NCBI GenBank assembly: GCA_944800085.1
Contig: CALYLO010000005.1
Coordinates: forward strand, 434,001 to 498,000
Length of the DNA stretch: 64,000 nt
Source of the DNA: Paenibacillus melissococcoides
GTDB lineage: Bacteria; Bacillota; Bacilli; Paenibacillales; Paenibacillaceae
Direction: 5' to 3'
Below, piece after piece: positions 60,501 through 64,000 of the stretch; position 1 is the stretch's first letter, and each line of letters starts with the position of its first letter. The translations under genes and the position numbers were made by a program. A model generated the notes under the pieces. The model worked only from the letters and a program-made list of their open reading frames with translations, was not told the origin of the DNA and did not search any database.

Positions 60501-60761
60501 CGGCGCCGCCGTCTTCATTCGACCGGACGCGTCACGCTGCGCAAGCGTGCCCGGAGTGGCCGATGCGGTGCTGGCGTCCATCTTGGCCTTGTCCTGGGCG
60601 CTCATAAATCCGTCCGTTGTATCCGTGGCGTTCGGGTGCCGGTGGTCGCCCGAGGACTTTGAGTCCATGTCCTGCTGAACTTTGTCAAAGCCGATGTTGA
60701 TGTTCTGAAAGTCTTCGCTGATTTTCTTTGAACCGACCAGGTTACAATATCTATTTGCCAT
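57591..60761 (-). CDS. Phage tail fibre / receptor-binding protein
   Basis: It has 1056 residues from the ATG at 60761 (AAAGGAG upstream). The N-terminal 250 residues hold tail-fibre segments: DHRHPNATDTTDGFMSAQDKAK, a SDTPG/HGSSHTEHGADP stretch, and helical coils (HDKQLKEHAAELEDHEQRIDGIE). The middle has beta-sandwich, carbohydrate-binding-like units (KVQKIVCNRAADSPGHF, FYFRGEGTADAEFRIG). It probably makes the distal fibre for cell-surface recognition. Specific receptor unknown. Confidence 0.82.
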   Translation of the reverse strand: MANRYCNLVGSKKISEDFQNINIGFDKVQQDMDSKSSGDHRHPNATDTTDGFMSAQDKAKMDASTASATPGTLAQRDASGRMKTAAPSAKTDVARKAEVDAVQADLDSHKADAVMHVTAEDHEKLGSIEEGAEVNQPAFSKVNDIEAGEKTDALTFKGGVGIKITTNPNTNEVTFTASGDSTPGDHGSSHTEHGADPIPNATAKEGGLMSAVDKAEFDKLAAEVPMQGAELERHDKQLKEHAAELEDHEQRIDGIEAGMADVPGTPLELRPGLQVVESEQDTPFRMGEIKGRTLLNLNGKDGNFDYRGLLPTFFGTGEIIPASTPVGTKVQKIVCNRAADSPGHFGARYELNIDRSKHYVAVAYLDNISCDEPVYFSFAEWKSTGYYTIRKSGNVKKGEGMVFRYVSISPTDMSSIQEKLIFYFRGEGTADAEFRIGAFALYEITQAEYEAIGGTNFDYVAERYPYVDSMTNVTNPYAIVTGGNLLPPFYEADRITVASKATVVAPYELRFGAGGDGDFLAYHLSVLPNQTYVFSLENSGVSWCITELDYNTFVVPYGTDTYRSFNVGSRTQIALVLKSFSADIDVSCKNPMLTVGTEAKPFVPQQRSMIAFETELAAHPVDGSNPDILFMGDDGLPYVLEAWGKVALEPSNFENIAQNANLNGFKQIAMLLKQKDTSSISRLIKFDGTQLILDLNSVPLTEPDSYITSSEGNLWVTIPNTDSGWGPDYTPTADEIKAYFLGWRMAENITGFPLYNGTGTKCWYKINTNSAPQTAQPTESYPEWTPYRLQYLKAKPTVEPVRNYELGATLSAGSNMVEVGSGIVIRERANPAPGVSDEGNINNAYLPATMLRHRTRVASAIVYKNNAIDRAWIAKGDNVLQTEPSYYDPTAVYHVTYTMLDPTLAAPISGTVAANLRGTVSDLVQDVGDIGRRLSVVETQKAEKDVAGWIQATLLNNWTPYDLTNYLSASYYKDSSGIVYVDGMISGGSVTPGTLLFRLPKGYRPRMHKMFSATSSDGDIVSPAAIVVSPDGSVTIIRAVSSVYLALSAITFLAEQ

Positions 60762-60942
60762 TTGGTGCTCCTTTCTTGCGTATGGCTGCCAGTCGTTTGC
60801 CAATAGCCTCATTTATGCCCATTAGGATCGCCTCTTCATGCTCAGGTTGGTATGGGACGACGGCCGAGATTACGGCGCATATCTCCGGTACGGGCTTGGT
60901 TGGATCAATCTCGACTTGGATGATCGGTTGTATCTTTGCCAT
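60751..60942 (-). CDS. Small phage protein upstream of the tail fibre gene
   Basis: It has 63 residues from the ATG at 60942 (AGGAGG 6 nt upstream). AKIQPIIQVEIDPTKPVPEI, then ISAVVPYQPEHEEAILMGIN and a basic end, KRLAAIRKKGAP. It overlaps the fibre gene by 11 bp, so translation is coupled. No family recognised. Confidence 0.65.
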   Translation of the reverse strand: MAKIQPIIQVEIDPTKPVPEICAVISAVVPYQPEHEEAILMGINEAIGKRLAAIRKKGAPNGK

Positions 60943-61036
60943 GGTGGGCCTCCTTTCGGAACGTTTGTTTGCAAGGAAAAACCTCCCTATTTGTCGAATG
61001 GTAGGATATACCATAGTTAGAAGGGAGGTTTTGAGA

Positions 61037-61231
61037 TTGGAAAAGAAACTCAAGTGTATTCGTTGTAACAATTTTCTATAAGAGCACGCTGTTTATAATG
61101 CTCTTATAGAGTTAAAGCAGATCGAAGAAAAATTTGAGCTAGTAGAAGGTAAGTCACTTCCTGTTATCCCGTATATTTGCGGTAATTGTGGCTATGTTGA
61201 ACTGTACGTACCTTCTTCCCAAATGGGTTAG
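61037..61231 (+). pseudogene. Small zinc-ribbon protein gene with an in-frame TAA
   Basis: Read from the TTG at 61037 (GGGAGG 8 nt upstream): LEKKLKCIRCNNFL, TAA at 61079, then the same frame continues EHAVYNALIELKQIEEKFEL...IPYICGNCGYVELYV to the TAG at 61229. Two CxxC pairs would form a zinc ribbon in a 64-residue protein. It lies opposite to the tail genes, like a phage cargo gene. One base change would restore it. Confidence 0.6.
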
Positions 61232-61746
61232 TCGTTTCTATGATGCTCACAGCCATAGTATGGCCGCTCATATGAACTCCGAATTAATGGTTTCCATGTC
61301 TGGTTAAGCCGCTCTTCATGAGCGGCTAACTCCTCCTTCACAATCTCCCGTATCCGTTGTTCGTCAATATCATTCTCCTGTAGGACCGCCCCACGGGTCA
61401 GCTTCTGTAAGCTTTCTATTGGTAATATGACCTCTGGACTCTGCGCGTTGCCAGCCTCACTTACCAAGGATTCAGGTTTTACGAACCCACCGATGGGCGG
61501 CTGTCCTTTCGACTTATTGAGAGCTTCTTCCACCGTTCGCGCAAATTCGTCGACATTAAGATCGATTTGCCCATACTTTCCCCCTATATCCTTCAGAGCC
61601 TCGATTAGTTTGGCTACAGCCTCCACTATCCCCGGGAGTGGGTGCGGCTCCTCCATACAAACCGCGTCATCGCTTATTTGTTCTTGAATCCGATCAAGCA
61701 ACTTAACCACAGTTTCTTCGATTTTTTGCACTGTTTTCTTTTCCAT
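61228..61746 (-). CDS. Phage protein with helical C-terminus, unknown
   Basis: It has 172 residues from the ATG at 61746 (an ATG at 61755 is also possible). Helical N-terminus (VQKIEETVVKLLDRIQEQIS), a DLNVDEFARTVEEAL segment, and a charged coil near the end (EQRIREIVKEELAAHEERLNQTW). C-terminal Tyr/His cluster YYGCEHHRND. No family. Sits between the stalk-like and small tail genes in the prophage. Confidence 0.6.
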   Translation of the reverse strand: MEKKTVQKIEETVVKLLDRIQEQISDDAVCMEEPHPLPGIVEAVAKLIEALKDIGGKYGQIDLNVDEFARTVEEALNKSKGQPPIGGFVKPESLVSEAGNAQSPEVILPIESLQKLTRGAVLQENDIDEQRIREIVKEELAAHEERLNQTWKPLIRSSYERPYYGCEHHRND

Positions 61747-61810
61747 CTTGATCATCCTTTCTCCCAATCAAAAAGGCCCCGCCAGCGGCGAGACCTTCAT
61801 GAATGGTATG

Positions 61811-62374
61811 TTATTTTTCAAGAGCAGCCAGGGCTTCGTTAATCAATTCCAGCTCTTTGGTGTATTTTGCAATCTCTGCATCGTATGATGCGAGTTGCTC
61901 TTCCTTTGCGGTTAAAGAAGTACCTTCACCTCGTGGAGCCCCATTTTTCTCCAACTCTTGAATTTTTGCGAGAATGTTTCTACGCCCTTCTTCCGTTGAA
62001 GCTAGAATATCGTTTTGTATACTATCTCGGGACTTTTCCAAGTCAGCTTTACTTCTACCGAGATAAGGATTGTTAGTATTAGTAGGCGTTGTATTAGATG
62101 CGGAATCAGTATCGTCAGATGTTATGATTATCTTCTTTCCTTCCACCTTCATATCTACCCCCAATGCATCGGCTAGCCCGCGCACTGGCGCATTCGTACG
62201 CCCTTCAATAACCGCTCCCTTGTCAGCAAGCGTTTTTCCGTCAACGATTACGGTATATTCTCCCGTTACCTTCTTACCAACCAATGATTTAATTTGCTCA
62301 GCGTACGCGCTACCTGCTGTCGCGACAATAGCCCCAATGACCACTCCAGTTAATAGATAAGTCCACTTTTTCAT
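61811..62374 (-). CDS. Exported protein with copper-amine-oxidase-N-like domain
   Basis: It has 187 residues from the ATG at 62374 (GGAGG 8 nt upstream). Signal peptide KKWTYLLTGVVIGAIVATAGSAYA, then a domain with YTVIVDGKTLADKGAVIEGR and NAPVRGLADALGVDM, the pattern of copper amine oxidase N-terminal (stalk) domains common in Paenibacillus surface proteins. A Thr/Asn linker leads to a coiled coil (about 120-185). An exported stalk protein inside a tail module is unusual and probably a lysogenic-conversion cargo. Confidence 0.75.
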   Translation of the reverse strand: MKKWTYLLTGVVIGAIVATAGSAYAEQIKSLVGKKVTGEYTVIVDGKTLADKGAVIEGRTNAPVRGLADALGVDMKVEGKKIIITSDDTDSASNTTPTNTNNPYLGRSKADLEKSRDSIQNDILASTEEGRRNILAKIQELEKNGAPRGEGTSLTAKEEQLASYDAEIAKYTKELELINEALAALEK

Positions 62375-62414
62375 CAAGTCTACCTCCGTAGCAATATTTA
62401 CCTACATATTATCA

Positions 62415-64000
62415 CTACGGGGTCGAGGTTGTGAAGGTTCCGCCCCAATTTTGATTCTGACCGTTGCCGTGGTTATGTGTGCCTATGTTCACCCTGTGAG
62501 TGTGGTTATTAAGTACATACCAAATTCGATTAAGCTCCTCTTTTAGCCCCCTCACATCGTCAATATCCATATCAAGCCCACTGGCGCCATATCTAAATTC
62601 AACGCGGCCATTGAACGTCGTGTACCCCTGTATATTTACGGGGCCGCTCGTACTGTTGGATCCGATGAAAAGCGAATCCGAAATAATATTAAGCTGATTC
62701 TGGGCCTGGTAGGAATTTATCTCCCCGGCAAAACCGCCATTTGAGCCATAAAACGATATTGCAGAGACCCCAGAATCTGAACCCGTATTTATCCGGATGC
62801 GGTTATTTCCGTAGCTGTCATAGGTCCGGAATCCACTGGAATCAATCTCAATACGCCGGCCGGAAGCCGCGGTCTTTATCGACGATCCGATGATGGTTGA
62901 CCCGTTGATCGTTCCGCCGATAATCGAGGCCGCCGTGATGGTTCCGGAAAATGTACCATCCACACCGACCAAGGTCCCGGTAAAAGTCCCGCCTGCAGCC
63001 GAGAGGTTTCCGGCAAATGTGCCCCGGGCAGCCCGCAGCTCGCCGGAAAAGTCACCATCTACACCGCGGAGCGTGCCTGTGAACGTGCCACCTGCAGCTG
63101 ACAAGTCCCCCCGAAATGTGCCGCCGGCTGCCTCCAATGTGCCGGAAAAGATGCCGTCAGTCGCCTCTAAGGTTCCGTTAAACTTGTAGCGCCCAGCAAC
63201 AGGATCAAAATATATGCGATCCTGACCATTGGCCTGGAAGGATAGCTTATCGCTGTTCAGGATGACCTTACTACGGTGATCCTCCCGCTCAACAATGAGC
63301 CCTTCCCGGCGTGTAACCGTCACACCAAAATACGCCTTGCCCTCCTTCAGCGCATCCTTGTTCAGCTTGTTGACCTGTTGCGATAAGCTACCTTCCAGTT
63401 GGAACTCGGACTGCTGCTCAGATACAGACGGAGCGTCAATCCGAAGCTTTAAGCCTCCCTTAAAGGACAGCGTCTGACGCAGGATAATTGAGTTGTAATC
63501 AACAATGCCGTCCCACGGTAAATGTGTATCCTGCCAGCTCGTAATCGTCTCGAGCCAGCTCGCCCCCTCCAACTGTGAGAAACCCAATACGTCGCCGTGT
63601 TCGAGCTGCGGGAAGCCGCGCGCGTCCATAGTCAGCGGCAAATAAGAAAATCCATTCAGCGCGGCCAGCAGGTCGTTAACCATGGCTTGTGTCGCGAACG
63701 GATTTTCAAGTTTGAGCGTATGATTTTCATCGCCGCTGCCAGCAGAGTACGAGAGATCATCCTCAGTGTCGTATGTGACGACAACACGGGTGTAGGTCTT
63801 GACCGGGTTGGTCTGCTTGACTCGAATGTAATCAGAAACCCGCATCTCGAATACCGGCGGCACCGAAGCTGCGAATCGCTTGAATTTGAGCGTCCCGGCT
63901 TTGTCGATGAAGATGCTGGCGCTGTTGAGCCCGGCGATGTATGCCAGGACCTGCCGCATCGTGAATCCTGCAGGACCGGCTTGGATCTGATAGGACGGAT
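62415..64000 (-). CDS. Phage tail protein (prophage endopeptidase/fibre base), C-terminal part
   Basis: Open at the right edge; at least 527 residues. The N-terminal visible part has the baseplate-like FTMRQVLAYIAGLNSASIFI, KAGTLKFKRF, VSDYIRVKQTNPVKTYTRVVVTYD and a GDVLGFSQ segment, as in siphovirus tail-tip (Gp37-like/prophage endopeptidase) proteins. A repeat region of seven 11-residue units lies at 62946-63176. The end has His/Asn/Gly-rich NHTHRVNIGTHNHGNGQ. It is the first visible gene of the tail operon. Confidence 0.8.
   Translation of the reverse strand, partial: PSYQIQAGPAGFTMRQVLAYIAGLNSASIFIDKAGTLKFKRFAASVPPVFEMRVSDYIRVKQTNPVKTYTRVVVTYDTEDDLSYSAGSGDENHTLKLENPFATQAMVNDLLAALNGFSYLPLTMDARGFPQLEHGDVLGFSQLEGASWLETITSWQDTHLPWDGIVDYNSIILRQTLSFKGGLKLRIDAPSVSEQQSEFQLEGSLSQQVNKLNKDALKEGKAYFGVTVTRREGLIVEREDHRSKVILNSDKLSFQANGQDRIYFDPVAGRYKFNGTLEATDGIFSGTLEAAGGTFRGDLSAAGGTFTGTLRGVDGDFSGELRAARGTFAGNLSAAGGTFTGTLVGVDGTFSGTITAASIIGGTINGSTIIGSSIKTAASGRRIEIDSSGFRTYDSYGNNRIRINTGSDSGVSAISFYGSNGGFAGEINSYQAQNQLNIISDSLFIGSNSTSGPVNIQGYTTFNGRVEFRYGASGLDMDIDDVRGLKEELNRIWYVLNNHTHRVNIGTHNHGNGQNQNWGGTFTTSTP
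62946..63176 (-). repeat. Seven tandem 33-bp units coding 11-residue repeats
   Basis: Units follow the pattern G-x-L-x-A-A-G-G-T-F-x, for example GTLEAAGGTFR and GDLSAAGGTFT, with GVDG and ARG variants. A three-unit higher order is visible. Such Gly/Thr repeats make a trimeric beta-helix shaft in phage fibres. Confidence 0.85.

Noticed and set aside
62946..63176. Regular 33-bp repeats as a possible CRISPR array
   Set aside because: Units are contiguous without spacers, code in frame for an 11-residue fibre repeat, and no cas gene is present.

Overview
The window is about 64 kb of a Bacillales chromosome, most likely Paenibacillus. The evidence is strong AGGAGG-type ribosome sites, many GTG/TTG starts, Bacillus-type regulators (HutP, LexA with CGAAC-N4-GTTCG boxes, YneA, YnzC), a YjcZ-type small spore protein, SLH domains and fairly high GC in the core genes. 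Genus is an inference; no rRNA or tRNA gene was found.

Region 1 (1-22 kb) is mainly core metabolism on the minus strand: topB (partial), gltD, thyA-folA, nnrD (plus strand), a histidine utilisation operon hutH-hutP-hutU-hutI, the pyruvate dehydrogenase operon pdhA-pdhB-pdhC-lpdA, an esterase, a low-molecular-weight phosphatase, an IS110-type element with a structured 5' non-coding end, thiN, and a frameshifted chrA. The hut leader carries a promoter, an array of four UAG triplets with 4-nt spacers running into a terminator, and a second three-UAG array just before hutH. This fits HutP antitermination, with hutP inside the operon it controls. The pdh promoter region has a Rex-like palindrome over an upstream promoter.

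Region 2 (22-33 kb) is a ten-gene minus-strand operon resembling a Tad/Flp pilus machine: a Ser/Thr kinase fused to a ParA/MinD-like domain, a CpaB/SAF protein, two ParA-like proteins without a canonical P-loop, a CpaF/TadA ATPase with an N-terminal membrane segment, a fused TadB-TadC-like membrane protein, and four small single-anchor proteins. No Flp pilin, prepilin peptidase or secretin is recognisable here. A terminator hairpin lies between a candidate promoter and the kinase start. This is the best candidate for a poorly described system.

Region 3 (33-49 kb) holds an overlapping minus-strand run (Fpg-like protein lacking catalytic residues, Nfo, a receiver-like protein, a thioredoxin-like protein, an ABC ATPase, an FtsJ-type methyltransferase). 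It also holds a NagD-type phosphatase, a Gfo/Idh oxidoreductase, rnz, metH, mtnD with one in-frame amber codon, a YtkA-like lipoprotein, a HAD phosphatase, ynzC, and the divergent SOS pair yneA/lexA with four LexA boxes.

Region 4 (49-64 kb) is accessory: small spore-type genes, a frameshifted DUF4183 gene, an intact IS5/IS427-type element with CTAG duplications, an operator-controlled regulator/O-methyltransferase pair, GH73 and integrase remnants, then the lysis and tail end of a prophage running off the window. Two copies of a glnA 3'-end sequence (53354-53388 and 54709-54759) suggest repeated integration at glnA, which is expected just beyond the right edge.
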